Under the pieces are notes generated by a model. The model was not told where the DNA came from and made no database searches. It saw only the letters and a list, made by a program, of their open reading frames with translations. From Aureicoccus marinus (GTDB lineage: Bacteria; Bacteroidota; Bacteroidia; Flavobacteriales; Flavobacteriaceae): DNA of 64,000 nucleotides. Both the position numbers and the translations under genes were made by a program. Shown piece by piece: positions 8,805-20,740 of the stretch (within the stretch, counting starts at the first letter, position 1; the number at the start of each line of letters is the position of its first letter). The stretch covers positions 1,553,205 to 1,617,204 of the forward strand of contig NZ_MQVX01000001.1 of assembly GCF_002954325.1 (NCBI RefSeq), written 5' to 3'.

Positions 8805-10400
8805 ATGGAGTTCAAAGACGAAATCGCTAGACGCCGAACCTTCGGCATTATTTCTCACCCGGATGCCGGAAAGACTACTCTTACCGAGAAATTACTCTTG
8901 TTTGGAGGTGCGATCCAAGAGGCTGGAGCCGTAAAAAGCAACAAAATCAAAAAAAGTGCGACGAGTGACTTTATGGAAATCGAGCGCCAAAGAGGAATCT
9001 CGGTTGCCACTTCTGTTTTGGCCTTTATCTACCAAAACAAGAAAATCAACATCCTCGACACGCCTGGGCACAAGGATTTCGCGGAAGACACCTTCCGGAC
9101 ACTCACCGCGGTAGATTCCGTGATCGTCGTCATCGATGTGGCTAAAGGGGTGGAGGAACAAACCGAGAAACTGGTCGAAGTTTGTCGCATGAGGAACATC
9201 CCGATGATTGTCTTTATCAATAAATTGGACCGCGAAGGAAAAGATGCCTTTGACCTGCTCGACGAAGTGGAGCAAAAACTAGGACTTCAGGTCACCCCCT
9301 TGAGCTTTCCGATCGGGATGGGCTATGATTTTCAGGGCATTTACAATGTCTTTGAAAAAAACATCAACCTCTTCAGTGGACAGAGCAAACAGAGCATTGA
9401 AGACACCATCGCCATCGATGATCTCAATAGTCCAGAGCTCGAAAAACTCATCGGAGAAACAGCCGCAGAAAGTCTGCGAGATAACCTGGAACTCGTTGAA
9501 GGCGTCTATCCTGCCTTTGACAAAGAGGCCTATTTAGCGGGAGAACAGCAACCCGTATTCTTCGGTTCAGCACTGAATAATTTTGGCGTCAGAGAGCTCC
9601 TAGATTGCTTTATCCAAATCGCTCCCCCACCACGCGCTAAAGCCGCAGAAGAACGGGTGGTCGAAAGCGATGAAAAGAAATTTTCGGGCTTTGTCTTTAA
9701 GATTCATGCCAATATGGATCCAAAGCACCGGGACCGCTTGGCCTTTATTAAAATTGTTTCGGGAACCTTTGAAAGGAACACGCCATATTTACATGTTCGC
9801 CACGATAAAAAACTCAAGTTCTCGAGTCCGAACGCCTTCTTTGCAGAAAAGAAAGAGATCGTGGACATTAGCTATCCTGGTGATATCGTAGGGCTCCACG
9901 ACACCGGAAACTTCAAAATTGGAGATACCCTTACCGAAGGAGAAAAACTCAATTACAAAGGTATCCCGAGCTTCTCCCCTGAGCATTTCCGCTACATCAA
10001 CAATGCGGACCCCATGAAGGCTAAACAGCTCAATAAGGGGATTGATCAATTGATGGATGAAGGTGTTGCTCAGCTGTTTACTTTGGAACTCAATGGACGA
10101 AAGGTTATTGGTACTGTCGGTGCGTTGCAGTATGAGGTCATCCAATACCGTTTAGAGCACGAATACGGAGCCAAGTGTACCTACGAGAACTTCCCTGTGC
10201 ACAAGGCCTGCTGGGTGGAAGATACGGGAGAGAACCCAGAAGAATTTGCCGAATTTAAAAGGATCAAACAAAAATTCCTAGCGCGAGATAAGGCTGGTCA
10301 ACTGGTCTTCTTAGCCGACTCCTCCTTCTCTTTACAAATGACTCAACAGAAGTACCCCTCGGTCAAACTCCACTTCACCTCGGAGTTTGCCTCCCAATAA
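8805..10400 (+). CDS. prfC: Peptide chain release factor 3
   Basis: RF3 is the 531-residue translational GTPase that recycles RF1/RF2 from the ribosome after peptide release. The GTP-binding motifs are intact: G1 HPDAGKTT at 18-25, G3 DTPGH at 86-90 and G4 NKLD at 140-143. Domains II/III follow with the RF3-specific stretch FVFKIHANMDPKHRDR and the C-terminal GALQYEVIQYRLEHEY segment. Length matches the family (about 529). The ATG lies just downstream of a TAATTTTG promoter box. The gene is monocistronic: the divergent neighbour is the adhesin operon, and a strong terminator follows 4 bases after the stop. Confidence 0.97.
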   Translation: MEFKDEIARRRTFGIISHPDAGKTTLTEKLLLFGGAIQEAGAVKSNKIKKSATSDFMEIERQRGISVATSVLAFIYQNKKINILDTPGHKDFAEDTFRTLTAVDSVIVVIDVAKGVEEQTEKLVEVCRMRNIPMIVFINKLDREGKDAFDLLDEVEQKLGLQVTPLSFPIGMGYDFQGIYNVFEKNINLFSGQSKQSIEDTIAIDDLNSPELEKLIGETAAESLRDNLELVEGVYPAFDKEAYLAGEQQPVFFGSALNNFGVRELLDCFIQIAPPPRAKAAEERVVESDEKKFSGFVFKIHANMDPKHRDRLAFIKIVSGTFERNTPYLHVRHDKKLKFSSPNAFFAEKKEIVDISYPGDIVGLHDTGNFKIGDTLTEGEKLNYKGIPSFSPEHFRYINNADPMKAKQLNKGIDQLMDEGVAQLFTLELNGRKVIGTVGALQYEVIQYRLEHEYGAKCTYENFPVHKACWVEDTGENPEEFAEFKRIKQKFLARDKAGQLVFLADSSFSLQMTQQKYPSVKLHFTSEFASQ

Positions 10401-10404
10401 AACA

Positions 10405-10433
10405 AAAGCCAATCCTTTCGGATTGGCTTTTTT
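10405..10433. terminator. Bidirectional terminator between prfC and the rpoBC operon
   Basis: The 11-bp perfect stem AAAGCCAATCC (10405-10415) / GGATTGGCTTT (10420-10430) has a four-base TTTC loop. It carries a T run on the plus side and an A-rich stretch on the other, so it can serve both convergent transcripts. Confidence 0.9.
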
Positions 10434-10450
10434 ATATTCCAGAACAGTGT

Positions 10451-10765
10451 TTAGGCTTCTCCGGTCGGACCAAAGTTCAAGGGGATGGCAGGTTGCTCAT
10501 AATCCTTGATTGTTCCATGGGCTTGCTCAAAACGCTGAACATTGTCTCCTAAAGCTTTCAAAAACTTCTTGGCGTGCTGGGGAGTTAAGACCACCCGGCT
10601 TTTCACCTTGGCTTTTGGAGCTCCAGGCATGATGCTCACAAAATCAACAACGAATTCAGAAACCGAGTGGTTGATAATCGCCAAGTTGGAATAAACTCCT
10701 TCGGCCATCTTTTCATCAAGCTCAATATTGATTTGCTGTTGCTGCTTGTTGGGCTGATCCGCCAT
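10451..10765 (-). CDS. DUF3467 family protein
   Basis: This is a 104-residue cytoplasmic protein of the DUF3467 family (INIELDEKMAEGVYSNLAIINHS, ending in an acidic/aliphatic tail). It has no signal peptide, membrane segment or catalytic motif. The gene starts 5 bases after the rpoC stop and is the last gene of the rpoBC operon, a placement commonly seen in Bacteroidota. That suggests a link to RNA polymerase or growth-rate-controlled expression, but no biochemical role is established to my knowledge. The family call rests on the characteristic YSN....HS.SEFV.DF...MPG pattern. Transcription ends at the bidirectional terminator just downstream. Confidence 0.85.
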   Translation of the reverse strand: MADQPNKQQQQINIELDEKMAEGVYSNLAIINHSVSEFVVDFVSIMPGAPKAKVKSRVVLTPQHAKKFLKALGDNVQRFEQAHGTIKDYEQPAIPLNFGPTGEA

Positions 10766-10770
10766 GGGGC

Positions 10771-13700
10771 TTAGAGTTTAAATTCTTCTTTACGCGCCAT
10801 GATCTCATCATACTCTTCCTTAGAACCAACGATGATACTTTCGTAATCTCTCATCCCTGTTCCTGCCGGAATCTTATGACCAACAATCACATTCTCCTTC
10901 AAGCCTTCCAGACTATCGACCTTACCGCTTACGGCCGCCTCGTTCAATACCTTGGTGGTTTCCTGGAAGGAAGCCGCAGAGATAAAGGACTTGGTTTGTA
11001 GGGAAGCACGGGTAATACCCTGGAGAATTGGTGTTGCTGTGGCCGCTACTGCGTCTCTGGCCTCGACCAAGTTCTTGTCAGCACGCTTCAACAGAGAGTT
11101 TTCATCTCTCAACTCACGTACGCTAACAATCTGTCCTGCTTTGAGGTTCTCTGAATCTCCAGCGTCGATGACGACTTTCTTACCGAAGATTTCATCGTTC
11201 TCTTTGATGAAGTCATCCTTGTGAACCAATTGATTCTCTAAGAAGATGGTATCACCCGCATCTTCGATACGAACTTTTCTCATCATTTGGCGAACAACCA
11301 CTTCAAAGTGCTTATCGTTGATCTTCACCCCTTGAAGACGATAAACCTCTTGTACTTCATTTACAAGATACTGCTGAACAGCAGATGGTCCTTTGATCGC
11401 CAAGATGTCTTCTGGTGTAATCGACCCATCAGAAAGTGGCATACCCGCGCGAACGTAATCGTTCTCCTGAACCAAAATCTGGTTAGATAGTTTCACCAAG
11501 TATTTCTTGATCTCGCCCAATTTGGACTCGATAATAATCTCGCGGTTACCCCGCTTGATTTTACCGAAAGAAACCACACCATCAATTTCTGTTACTACAG
11601 CAGGATTCGATGGATTACGTGCTTCAAAGAGCTCAGTAACACGTGGCAAACCTCCTGTAATATCCCCTGCTTTTGCAGACTTCCTTGGAATTTTCACCAA
11701 GATCTTACCTTCCTTCACTTTGTCTCCATCATTGACCATGATGTGAGAACCTACAGGGAGGTTGTAAGAACGAAGTGTTTCTCCTTTGTTGTCCTTAATC
11801 AAAAGGGTCGGGATTAACTTCTTGTTACGGGATTCAGATATTACCTTCTCTTGGAAACCGGTTTGTTCATCGATTTCTACTTGGTAAGTAACCCCTTGCT
11901 CGATATTCTCGTAGGCAATCTGTCCTGAGAATTCAGAAACAATAACCCCGTTATATGGATCCCACTGACAAATCGCATCTCCTTTCTTGACGCTTGCTCC
12001 ATTCTTGATAAAGAGTTGAGAACCGTACTGAATGTTATTTGTACTCAGGGTAATTCCTGTTTTCTTGTCAACGATCTTGATCTCAGAAGTTCGAGAGATA
12101 ACGATAGTCGCTGGCTCCCCGTTGCTGTCCTCTCCTTTAACCGTGCGCAAATCTTCAATCTCTGCAACACCATCAAACTTAGCTTCAAGACGGTTGTCCT
12201 CCGATATGTTACCGGCAATACCCCCTACGTGGAAGGTACGCAAGGTCAGCTGTGTACCTGGCTCCCCAATAGACTGGGCAGCAACTACACCAACAGCTTC
12301 TCCACGCTGAACCATTTTGTTAGAAGCGAGGTTTCGACCGTAACACATGGCACAGATTCCTTTTTCGGCTTCACAGGTCAATGGAGAACGCACTTCGATC
12401 TTCTCGACAGGAGAAGCATCAATACGCTTCACATCCGCCTCTGTGATCGCTTGATTCGCAGCCAACAATTGCTCATTGGTCAACGGATCAAAAACATCGT
12501 GTAGAGAAACACGTCCTAGGATACGCTCACCCAAAGACTCCACTACTTCTTCATTCTTCTTCAAGGCTTCCACCTCAATACCACGAAGAGTACCACAATC
12601 TTCAGAGTTGATAATCACATCCTGAGACACGTCAACCAAACGACGAGTCAAGTATCCAGCATCGGCCGTTTTCAAAGCGGTATCGGCAAGACCCTTACGA
12701 GCACCGTGAGTTGAGATAAAGTATTCAAGAATCGATAGACCTTCCTTAAAGTTAGAAAGGATCGGGTTCTCAATAATCTCCCCACCACCGGCAGTCGATT
12801 TTTTAGGCTTGGCCATCAAACCACGCATACCAGTCAACTGGCGAATCTGCTCTTTCGATCCACGAGCTCCAGAATCCAACATCATAAATACCGAGTTGAA
12901 TCCTTGTTGATCTTCGCGAATTCGCTTCATCGCCAATTCCGTCAACATAGAGTTGGTACTGGTCCAAACATCGATCACCTGATTGTAGCGCTCGTTGTTT
13001 GTGATCAGACCCATGTTATAGTTCATCATAATGCCTTCAACTTGTTCGTTGGCATCATCGATCATTTCGATTTTCTCTTTCGGGATAATAATATCACCTA
13101 AGCTGAAGGAAAGACCTCCTTTAAAGGCGAATTCGTAACCCATACCCTTGATTCGATCCAGGAATTCCGCTGTACGTGGAACATCGGTTACCGAGAGAAT
13201 ATCTCCAATGATATTACGCAAAGCCTTCTTGGTCAATACGGCATTGATAAATCCAGCTTCTTCTGGAACAACACGGTTGAACAAGACACGGCCCACGGTC
13301 GTATCAATGATTTGAGGTACAAGTTCTCCTTCTTCGTTGAAGTCAATTGTACGCACTTTTATTCCGGCGTTCAATTCAACCTTTTTCTCATTGAAGGCGA
13401 TAACCACCTCTTCTGAAGAATAGAAGGTAAGTCCTTCACCTTTTACGGTGTAATCTTTATCCGAAATACGCTTCTTGGTCATGTAGTACAGACCCAAGAC
13501 CATGTCCTGAGAAGGTACTGCAATCGGAGAACCGTTTGCTGGGTTCAGGATGTTTTGAGAGGCTAACATCAGGAGTTGAGCTTCCAAAATTGCCTCCGGA
13601 CCTAGTGGCAAGTGAACCGCCATTTGATCCCCATCAAAATCCGCGTTAAACGCGGTACAAGCCAATGGGTGCAGACGGATCGCCTTCCCTTCAATCAGTT

Positions 13701-15069
13701 TAGGTTGGAAAGCCTGAATACCCAATCGGTGAAGTGTGGGGGCCCGGTTCAAGAGAACGGGGTGTCCTTTCAGTACGTTTTCCAGAATATCCCAAACGAC
13801 AGGTTCCTTCTTGTCGATAATTTTCTTCGCCGACTTCACCGTCTTGACAATACCTCTTTCGATCAACTTACGGATCACAAAAGGCTTGTAGAGTTCAGCG
13901 GCCATATCTTTAGGCAGACCACATTCGTAGAGCTTCAATTCAGGACCAACGACGATCACTGAACGAGCAGAGTAATCCACACGTTTACCAAGCAAGTTTT
14001 GACGGAAACGACCCTGCTTTCCTTTTAGGGAATCAGAAAGTGATTTTAGCGGACGATTCGATTCGGTCTTAACAGCAGAAGCTTTTCTGGTGTTATCGAA
14101 GAGAGAATCTACCGCTTCCTGCAACATACGTTTCTCGTTACGCAAAATCACCTCTGGCGCTTTGATTTCCATCAAACGCTTCAAACGGTTGTTACGGATA
14201 ATAACACGTCGGTACAGGTCATTCAAATCAGAAGTTGCGAAACGCCCTCCATCAAGAGGAACCAATGGACGCAATTCTGGTGGAATAACAGGAATGACCT
14301 TCATGATCATCCACTCTGGGCGGTTTTCTCTATTTTCTTGAGACTCACGCAAGGCTTCAACAACTTGCAGACGTTTAAGAGCCTCTGTCTTCCGTTGCTT
14401 GGATGTCTCTGTATTGGCCTTGTGACGCAGGTCATAAGACAACTCGTTCAAATCGATACGAGCCAGAAGTTCGATCAAACATTCAGCACCCATTTTGGCG
14501 ATGAATTTATTTGGATCAGAATCTTCCAAATACTGGTTCTCCTGAGGAAGAGTCTCTAAAATATTGAGGTACTCCTCTTCGGTCAAGAAATCCATTTTCT
14601 TGATCTCCTCCCCTTCAGGACCCTGAGCAGCTCCAGGTTGGATAACCACATACCTTTCGTAGTAAATGATCATATCCAGTTTCTTGGACGGCAAGCCCAG
14701 CAAATATCCAATCTTGTTCGGTAGAGAACGGAAGTACCAAATGTGGGCAACAGGCACCACCAAATTGATATGTCCTACTCGATCCCGACGAACTTTCTTT
14801 TCAGTCACTTCGACTCCACAGCGGTCACAGACGATTCCGCGGTAACGGATTCTCTTGTATTTTCCACAGGCACATTCGTAATCCTTAACAGGACCAAAAA
14901 TGCGTTCGCAGAAAAGACCATCTCTTTCCGGCTTATGCGTACGGTAATTGATGGTTTCCGGTTTCAAAACCTCTCCACGGGATTCAGCCAAGATCGCCTC
15001 GGGCGACGCCAATCCAATGGAAATTTTGTTGAAACGCTTCGGAGCTTGTGTATCTTTCATTCTAGCCAT
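10771..15069 (-). CDS. rpoC: DNA-directed RNA polymerase subunit beta'
   Basis: This is the 1432-residue catalytic subunit of RNA polymerase. Visible landmarks are the N-terminal zinc ribbon (ECACGKYK...CDRCG, about residues 63-85) and the Mg2+-binding active-site loop [10 protein letters not shown] (about 472-481). A second zinc site is formed by CGTLRG (about 824) and [13 protein letters not shown] (about 895-910). The trigger-loop/bridge-helix region is also recognisable ([31 protein letters not shown]). Length is normal for Bacteroidota. It lies 49 bases downstream of rpoB and is co-transcribed with it; DUF3467 follows after 5 bases. No truncation or odd substitution was noticed. Confidence 0.99.
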   Translation of the reverse strand: MARMKDTQAPKRFNKISIGLASPEAILAESRGEVLKPETINYRTHKPERDGLFCERIFGPVKDYECACGKYKRIRYRGIVCDRCGVEVTEKKVRRDRVGHINLVVPVAHIWYFRSLPNKIGYLLGLPSKKLDMIIYYERYVVIQPGAAQGPEGEEIKKMDFLTEEEYLNILETLPQENQYLEDSDPNKFIAKMGAECLIELLARIDLNELSYDLRHKANTETSKQRKTEALKRLQVVEALRESQENRENRPEWMIMKVIPVIPPELRPLVPLDGGRFATSDLNDLYRRVIIRNNRLKRLMEIKAPEVILRNEKRMLQEAVDSLFDNTRKASAVKTESNRPLKSLSDSLKGKQGRFRQNLLGKRVDYSARSVIVVGPELKLYECGLPKDMAAELYKPFVIRKLIERGIVKTVKSAKKIIDKKEPVVWDILENVLKGHPVLLNRAPTLHRLGIQAFQPKLIEGKAIRLHPLACTAFNADFDGDQMAVHLPLGPEAILEAQLLMLASQNILNPANGSPIAVPSQDMVLGLYYMTKKRISDKDYTVKGEGLTFYSSEEVVIAFNEKKVELNAGIKVRTIDFNEEGELVPQIIDTTVGRVLFNRVVPEEAGFINAVLTKKALRNIIGDILSVTDVPRTAEFLDRIKGMGYEFAFKGGLSFSLGDIIIPKEKIEMIDDANEQVEGIMMNYNMGLITNNERYNQVIDVWTSTNSMLTELAMKRIREDQQGFNSVFMMLDSGARGSKEQIRQLTGMRGLMAKPKKSTAGGGEIIENPILSNFKEGLSILEYFISTHGARKGLADTALKTADAGYLTRRLVDVSQDVIINSEDCGTLRGIEVEALKKNEEVVESLGERILGRVSLHDVFDPLTNEQLLAANQAITEADVKRIDASPVEKIEVRSPLTCEAEKGICAMCYGRNLASNKMVQRGEAVGVVAAQSIGEPGTQLTLRTFHVGGIAGNISEDNRLEAKFDGVAEIEDLRTVKGEDSNGEPATIVISRTSEIKIVDKKTGITLSTNNIQYGSQLFIKNGASVKKGDAICQWDPYNGVIVSEFSGQIAYENIEQGVTYQVEIDEQTGFQEKVISESRNKKLIPTLLIKDNKGETLRSYNLPVGSHIMVNDGDKVKEGKILVKIPRKSAKAGDITGGLPRVTELFEARNPSNPAVVTEIDGVVSFGKIKRGNREIIIESKLGEIKKYLVKLSNQILVQENDYVRAGMPLSDGSITPEDILAIKGPSAVQQYLVNEVQEVYRLQGVKINDKHFEVVVRQMMRKVRIEDAGDTIFLENQLVHKDDFIKENDEIFGKKVVIDAGDSENLKAGQIVSVRELRDENSLLKRADKNLVEARDAVAATATPILQGITRASLQTKSFISAASFQETTKVLNEAAVSGKVDSLEGLKENVIVGHKIPAGTGMRDYESIIVGSKEEYDEIMARKEEFKL

Positions 15070-15118
15070 AATCGTGCTATGCGGATATTATTCTATTATT
15101 CTTATCAGGACTCTTATT

Positions 15119-18100
15119 CTATTCTTCCAATCTGATATCCAAGCCCAGACCTTTGAGCTCGTGCATCAAAACGTTAAAGGATTCTGGCAATCCAGGCTCA
15201 GGCATGGTCTCCCCTTTTACGATAGACTCGTAGGTTTTGGCTCGACCGATGACATCATCTGATTTAACTGTCAAAATCTCTCTTAGAGTAGAGGAAGCTC
15301 CATAAGCTTCAAGAGCCCAAACCTCCATTTCTCCAAATCGCTGTCCACCGAATTGGGCTTTACCACCCAATGGTTGTTGCGTAATCAAAGAATATGGTCC
15401 AATGGAACGGGCGTGCATCTTATCATCTACCATGTGACCCAGTTTCAACATGTAAATCACCCCAACAGTTGCGGGTTGATCAAAACGCTCACCGGTTCCA
15501 CCGTCATAGAGATAAGTGTGTCCGAAACGAGGAATTCCAGCCTCGTCTGTAAATTCGTTGATTTGGTCCAAAGTAGCACCGTCAAAAATTGGGGTAGAGT
15601 ATTTCTTCCCTAGTTTTTGACCAGCCCACCCGAGAACCGTTTCGTAGATCTGACCAATGTTCATACGAGAAGGTACCCCTAGCGGATTCAATACGATATC
15701 CACAGGCGTTCCATCTTCCAAGAACGGCATATCTTCCTGGCGAACGATTCGAGCAACAATACCTTTGTTACCGTGGCGTCCAGCCATTTTATCACCTACC
15801 TTCAGCTTGCGCTTCTTGGCGATGTATACCTTGGCCAATTTCATGATTCCAGCTGGAAGTTCATCTCCGACAGAAATCGTGAACTTATCGCGACGCAAGT
15901 TTCCTTGCAGGTCGTTCAATTTGATTTTGTAGTTGTGAAGCAAGTCAGCCACCATACGGTTGGTGTTGTCGTCTGTTGTCCAGCTTCCTCCCACAAGGTG
16001 AGCGAAATCATCAACAGAATTCAACATCTTAACGGTGTACTTCTTTCCTTTAGGAAGAACTTCTTCGCCCAAATCGTTGATCACTCCTTGGGAAGTCTTT
16101 CCTCCAACCAAAGCGAATAGTTTTTCAACCAAAACATCCTTAAGCTGTTGGAATTTCACTTCGTAGTCCAATTCCAATTTGGAAATAGCCTCCTTGTCTT
16201 CACTTCTTCTTCTCTTATCCTTGATTGAACGAGAGAAAAGTTTTTTATCAATAACGACACCACGTAGCGATGGAGAAGCTTTCAGGGAAGCATCTTTTAC
16301 ATCTCCTGCCTTATCTCCAAAGATGGCGCGAAGTAGTTTTTCTTCCGGTGTTGGATCAGATTCCCCTTTCGGAGTAATCTTACCAATCAAAATATCACCG
16401 GGCTTCACTTCAGCACCGATACGAATCATACCGTGCTCATCGAGGTCCTTCGTGGCTTCTTCCGAAACGTTCGGAATGTCATTGGTCAATTCTTCCGCAC
16501 CGAGTTTGGTATCACGGACTTCAAGAGCGTACTCATCAATATGAATGGAAGTAAAGATGTCTTCACGAACCACTTTCTCTGAGATCACAATCGCATCCTC
16601 GAAGTTGTATCCTTTCCAAGGCATGAAGGCAACCTTCATGTTTCGACCCAAGGCCAATTCACCAAGCTGAGTTGCATATCCTTCACAGAGTACCTGACCC
16701 TTTTTCACCTTATCACCCTTGCGGACAATCGGTTTCAAGTTGATCGATGTTCCCTGGTTCGTTTTACGGAATTTGATCAGGTTGTAGGTTTTGAACTCAT
16801 CTTCAAAACTCACCAACTGCTCTTCTTCACTGCGCTCGTACTTCAAGATGATCTTTTGTGCATCTACATAATCGATCACCCCGTCTTCTTCTGCATTGAT
16901 CAATACACGAGAATCAGTAGCCACCTGCTTTTCTAGACCTGTTCCAACGATAGGAGAATCAGGACGCAATAGAGGTACTGCCTGACGCATCATGTTTGAT
17001 CCCATCAGTGCACGGTTCGCATCATCGTGCTCCAAGAATGGAATCAAAGAAGCCGAAATCGAAGCGATCTGGTTTGGAGCAACATCGGTATAGTTCACCG
17101 CAGTTGGCTCTACTACCGGGAAGTCACCTTCCTCACGTGCAATAACCCGATCGTTTTCAATTTTACCGTCTTTAGCCAAAGGAATATTCGCCTGGGCGAT
17201 TTTCATTCCTTCTTCCTCTTCCGCACTTAAATATTTAAACTCGGCTGTATTTACCTTTCCATCCTTCACCTCACGATAAGGAGTCTCCAAGAATCCCATG
17301 CTGTTCACTTTGGCGAAAACAGAAAGGGAAGAGATCAAACCAATGTTTGGACCTTCAGGAGTTTCAATAGGACAAAGGCGTCCGTAGTGGGTGTAGTGAA
17401 CATCACGCACCTCAAATCCGGCACGCTCTCTGGAAAGACCACCTGGTCCCAGTGCAGAAAGGCGACGCTTATGCGTGATCTCTGCAAGAGGGTTGGTCTG
17501 GTCCATAAACTGAGACAACTGGTTCGTTCCGAAGAAAGAATTGATCACCGAAGACAAGGTCTTCGCGTTAATCAAGTCAATCGGAGTAAATACTTCGTTG
17601 TCACGGACATTCATACGCTCACGGATGGTACGAGCCATACGAGCTAAACCAACACCAAACTGCTGTGAAAGCTGCTCCCCTACCGTACGCACACGTCGGT
17701 TAGACAAGTGATCGATATCGTCAATCTCGGCTTTCGAGTTGATCAATTCGATCAAGTACTTGATGATGGTAATGATATCTTCTTTGGTTAGAACCTGCTT
17801 ATCCATTCCGATATCCAGTCCTAACTTCTTGTTCATTCGGTAACGACCTACCTCTCCGAGGTTGTAACGTTGGTCCGAGAAGAACAATTTATCGATGATT
17901 CCACGAGCGGTCTCTTCATCGGGCGGTTCTGCATTACGCAGCTGACGATAAATGTGCTCTACCGCTTCTTTTTCCGAGTTGGTCGGATCCTTCTGAAGGG
18001 TATTGTGGATGATCGCGTAATCTGATTGAGCGTTGTTCTCTTTGTGGAGTAGGATGGTTTTAACATCGGCGTCCAGGATTTGCTCTACATGTTCTTTATC

Positions 18101-18928
18101 CAGGATGGTATCGCGATCGAGAACGATCTCATTTCGCTCAATAGAAACTACCTCCCCAGTATCTTCATCTACGAAGTCTTCATGCCAGGTATTCAAGACA
18201 CGGGCGGCAAGCTTGCGACCGAGAACCTTCTTCAATCCTGCCTTGGAAACTTTTACTTCTTCCGACAAGTCGAAAATTTCGAGAATGTCTTTGTCGCGTT
18301 CGTATCCGATGGCCCGGAACAATGTTGTTACGGGTAATTTTTTCTTCCGATCAATATAAGCGTACATCACGCCATTGATATCGGTCGCGAATTCAATCCA
18401 AGAACCCTTGAATGGAATTACACGAGCACTATACAATTTGGTACCGTTGGCGTGGAAAGACTGGCCAAAGAATACCCCAGGAGAACGGTGTAATTGAGAA
18501 ACGACAACACGCTCAGCACCATTGATCACGAAAGTACCACTCGGAGTCATGTACGGGATGGTACCCAAATACACGTCCTGAACGATGGTTTCAAAATCTT
18601 CGTGCTCCGGATCTGTACAGTACAATTTCAGACGAGCCTTCAATGGTACACTGTAGGTCAATCCGCGCTCAATACACTCTTGAATGGTGTAACGAGGCGG
18701 GTCGATGAAGTAATCCAAAAACTCCAACACAAACTGGTTTCGCGTATCGGTAATTGGAAAGTTCTCCATGAAGGTGTTGTACAAACCTTCATTTCCTCTT
18801 TCGTCTGATTTTGTTTCTAATTGGAAAAAGTCTTGGAACGACTTTATTTGAATGTCCAGAAAATCCGGGTAATCGGGAATGTTCTTAGCGGTAGCAAAAT
18901 GGACTCTCTCAGTATGGTTTTTGAACAT
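15119..18928 (-). CDS. rpoB: DNA-directed RNA polymerase subunit beta
   Basis: RpoB is 1269 residues from the ATG at 18928. An in-frame TTG four codons upstream is less likely, because family members begin with the hydrophilic segment now at the N-terminus ([11 protein letters not shown]). The rifampicin-resistance region is wild type, with [20 protein letters not shown] followed by LSALGPGGL (near residues 465-495). The residues equivalent to E. coli D516, H526 and S531 are all present, so no classical resistance mutation is seen. The C-terminal active-site and clamp motifs ([35 protein letters not shown]) are complete. It is in operon with rplJL upstream and rpoC downstream. A hairpin-rich gap precedes the gene. 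Confidence 0.98.
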   Translation of the reverse strand: MFKNHTERVHFATAKNIPDYPDFLDIQIKSFQDFFQLETKSDERGNEGLYNTFMENFPITDTRNQFVLEFLDYFIDPPRYTIQECIERGLTYSVPLKARLKLYCTDPEHEDFETIVQDVYLGTIPYMTPSGTFVINGAERVVVSQLHRSPGVFFGQSFHANGTKLYSARVIPFKGSWIEFATDINGVMYAYIDRKKKLPVTTLFRAIGYERDKDILEIFDLSEEVKVSKAGLKKVLGRKLAARVLNTWHEDFVDEDTGEVVSIERNEIVLDRDTILDKEHVEQILDADVKTILLHKENNAQSDYAIIHNTLQKDPTNSEKEAVEHIYRQLRNAEPPDEETARGIIDKLFFSDQRYNLGEVGRYRMNKKLGLDIGMDKQVLTKEDIITIIKYLIELINSKAEIDDIDHLSNRRVRTVGEQLSQQFGVGLARMARTIRERMNVRDNEVFTPIDLINAKTLSSVINSFFGTNQLSQFMDQTNPLAEITHKRRLSALGPGGLSRERAGFEVRDVHYTHYGRLCPIETPEGPNIGLISSLSVFAKVNSMGFLETPYREVKDGKVNTAEFKYLSAEEEEGMKIAQANIPLAKDGKIENDRVIAREEGDFPVVEPTAVNYTDVAPNQIASISASLIPFLEHDDANRALMGSNMMRQAVPLLRPDSPIVGTGLEKQVATDSRVLINAEEDGVIDYVDAQKIILKYERSEEEQLVSFEDEFKTYNLIKFRKTNQGTSINLKPIVRKGDKVKKGQVLCEGYATQLGELALGRNMKVAFMPWKGYNFEDAIVISEKVVREDIFTSIHIDEYALEVRDTKLGAEELTNDIPNVSEEATKDLDEHGMIRIGAEVKPGDILIGKITPKGESDPTPEEKLLRAIFGDKAGDVKDASLKASPSLRGVVIDKKLFSRSIKDKRRRSEDKEAISKLELDYEVKFQQLKDVLVEKLFALVGGKTSQGVINDLGEEVLPKGKKYTVKMLNSVDDFAHLVGGSWTTDDNTNRMVADLLHNYKIKLNDLQGNLRRDKFTISVGDELPAGIMKLAKVYIAKKRKLKVGDKMAGRHGNKGIVARIVRQEDMPFLEDGTPVDIVLNPLGVPSRMNIGQIYETVLGWAGQKLGKKYSTPIFDGATLDQINEFTDEAGIPRFGHTYLYDGGTGERFDQPATVGVIYMLKLGHMVDDKMHARSIGPYSLITQQPLGGKAQFGGQRFGEMEVWALEAYGASSTLREILTVKSDDVIGRAKTYESIVKGETMPEPGLPESFNVLMHELKGLGLDIRLEE

Positions 18929-18971
18929 CGACTTGGACAAATTTTGTAAGTAAATAGTATCCTCGGTTGCG

Positions 18972-19033
18972 TGCCTCTTCGCACACAGTTTAATAAAGAG
19001 GCAAAGGCCTTACCGGATTTCCGGAAAGACCTT
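18972..19033 (-). promoter_or_regulatory. Tandem hairpins in the rplL-rpoB intergenic region (possible attenuator or processing site)
   Basis: On the minus strand a 13-position imperfect stem (19004-19016 with 19021-19033, 11 pairs, ATTT loop in plus-strand terms) comes first. An 8-bp perfect stem (18972-18979 with 18996-19003, 16-nt loop) directly abuts it. Only a weak T stretch follows, so this is at best a partial terminator. In E. coli the same gap holds an attenuator and an RNase III cut that lower rpoBC expression relative to the ribosomal protein genes. An equivalent role here is inference. Confidence 0.5.
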
Positions 19034-19059
19034 ACCTCAAAATGGTATTCTAGAAGGGC

Positions 19060-19440
19060 TTACTTGAGCTCAACTTCAGCTCCTGCTTCTTCCAGAGATT
19101 TTTGAATTCCTTCGGCTTCGTCTTTGGAAACTCCTTCCTTAACTGCCTTTGGAGCGCTATCAACAATTTCTTTGGCGTCTTTAAGACCCAATCCTGTCAA
19201 TTCTTTAACCAGTTTCACAACTGCAAGTTTAGAAGCTCCTGCTGCTTTCAAAATTACATCAAATTCTGATTTCTCTTCAGCAGCCTCTTCAGCTCCTCCA
19301 CCGGCAGCACCACCTGCAACAGCTACTGCAGCAGCAGCAGGCTCAATGCCGTATTCTTCTTTTAAAATATCAGCCAACTCATTTACCTCTTTTACGGTAA
19401 GGTTAACCAACTGTTCTGCAAAATCTTTCAAATCTGCCAT
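19060..19440 (-). CDS. rplL: 50S ribosomal protein bL12 (L7/L12)
   Basis: This 126-residue acidic stalk protein recruits translation factors to the ribosome. The N-terminal dimerisation domain is followed by an Ala/Gly-rich hinge ([14 protein letters not shown]). The conserved C-terminal domain reads [17 protein letters not shown], then [12 protein letters not shown] and [18 protein letters not shown]. It is slightly longer than the E. coli protein (121) because of the hinge. It follows rplJ by 53 bases, as expected for the L10-L12 pair. A hairpin region separates it from rpoB downstream. Confidence 0.98.
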   Translation of the reverse strand: MADLKDFAEQLVNLTVKEVNELADILKEEYGIEPAAAAVAVAGGAAGGGAEEAAEEKSEFDVILKAAGASKLAVVKLVKELTGLGLKDAKEIVDSAPKAVKEGVSKDEAEGIQKSLEEAGAEVELK

Positions 19441-19493
19441 GTTCTATCGTTTTGTAAAATTCTAAATATGTAAATAAAAAGTGCGTACGTAAA

Positions 19494-20009
19494 TTATTTC
19501 TCAGACAAAGTCTTGAGGATTCCAGCGAGTTTACCACCTCCAGATTTCAATCCAGAGATAACGTTCTTCGCAGGAGATTGGAGCAATCCAATAACATCTC
19601 CGATCAACTCCTCTTTAGACTTGATGTTAACCAAGGTCTCCAGGTTGTCGTCTCCGATGTAAACTGCTTCCTCAATGTAAGCGCCCTTCAAAATGGGCTT
19701 GTCTGATTTTTTGCGGAAATTCTTAATGAGTTTCGCAGGGGCATTACCCACTTCCGAAAACATCATTGCCGTGTTCCCCTTAAGAACGTCAGGCAGTTCT
19801 CCGTACTCCTTGTCTGAAGCCTCCATGGCCTTAGCAAGAAGAGTGTTTTTTACAACAGCCAACTTGATGTTCGCTTTAAAACAAGCGCGTCGCAAGTCGG
19901 ATGTTGAAACCGCGTCAAGACCAGAAATATCAGCCAAATAAATGGTTGCATTCTCAGCCAGTTGCGCAGTCAAATCCTCAATTACTACTGCTTTTTCTTC
20001 TCGTGTCAT
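19494..20009 (-). CDS. rplJ: 50S ribosomal protein uL10
   Basis: uL10 is 171 residues. It binds 23S rRNA and carries L12 dimers at the base of the stalk. The N-terminal RNA-binding domain is typical (MTREEKAVVIEDLTAQL, then TSDLRRACF and VVKNTLLAKA). The C-terminal helix (KNVISGLKSGGGKLAGILK) is the L12-docking part. It starts only 20 bases after the rplA stop, too short for the folded L10 leader known from E. coli, so autogenous control by L10-L12 at this site looks absent or differently built. Confidence 0.97.
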   Translation of the reverse strand: MTREEKAVVIEDLTAQLAENATIYLADISGLDAVSTSDLRRACFKANIKLAVVKNTLLAKAMEASDKEYGELPDVLKGNTAMMFSEVGNAPAKLIKNFRKKSDKPILKGAYIEEAVYIGDDNLETLVNIKSKEELIGDVIGLLQSPAKNVISGLKSGGGKLAGILKTLSEK

Positions 20010-20029
20010 TGATTTGTATTTGAACTGCG

Positions 20030-20722
20030 TTAAGAAATAGACTTGGTATCCAGTTGAACACTTGGGCTCATGGTACTAGACATGTAGACGCTTTTCATGT
20101 AAACCCCTTTGGCAGCAGCTGGTTTCAGCTTAACCAAGGTATCGAGAAGCTCCTTCGCGTTACCCGCAATCTTGTCTGCAGAGAAAGAAGCCTTTCCGAT
20201 AGCAGCGTGAACGATTCCCGTCTTGTCTACTTTAAAGTCAATCTTACCCGCCTTCACCTCACTAACAGCTTTTGCAACGTCCATGGTTACAGTACCTGTC
20301 TTTGGGTTAGGCATCAATCCGCGAGGACCTAAAATACGACCTAAAGGACCTAATTTACCCATCACGCTAGGCATGGTGATAATTACGTCAACATCAGTCC
20401 ATCCGCCTTTGATTTTGTCAAGGTACTCATCGAGTCCAACAAAATCAGCTCCGGCTTCCTTGGCCTCTGCTTCTTTGTCTGGAGTAACCAAAGCCAAAAC
20501 CTTGGTGTCCTTTCCTGTTCCATGAGGCAGTGTTACCACTCCTCTAACCATTTGGTTTGCTTTTCTTGGATCAACACCCAAACGCACCGCCAAATCAATG
20601 GAAGCATCAAATTTAACCGTGGTAATCTCTTTTACCAGGGCAGAAGCTTCGTCAAGGCTATAGAGCTTGTTTCGCTCAATTTTAGCCTGTGCTTCTTTTT
20701 GCTTTTTAGTCAATCGTGCCAT
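20030..20722 (-). CDS. rplA: 50S ribosomal protein uL1
   Basis: uL1 is a 230-residue protein of the mobile L1 stalk that also acts as translational repressor of the L11-L1 operon in many bacteria. Family motifs seen are [44 protein letters not shown] and the C-terminal [17 protein letters not shown]. Length is normal. It is 18 bases downstream of rplK in the same operon. Confidence 0.98.
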   Translation of the reverse strand: MARLTKKQKEAQAKIERNKLYSLDEASALVKEITTVKFDASIDLAVRLGVDPRKANQMVRGVVTLPHGTGKDTKVLALVTPDKEAEAKEAGADFVGLDEYLDKIKGGWTDVDVIITMPSVMGKLGPLGRILGPRGLMPNPKTGTVTMDVAKAVSEVKAGKIDFKVDKTGIVHAAIGKASFSADKIAGNAKELLDTLVKLKPAAAKGVYMKSVYMSSTMSPSVQLDTKSIS

Positions 20723-20740
20723 ACTAATATGAATTAGCGA

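Noticed and set aside
17440-17540. Possible rifampicin-resistance substitutions in rpoB
   Set aside because: All classical positions in the resistance region are wild type.
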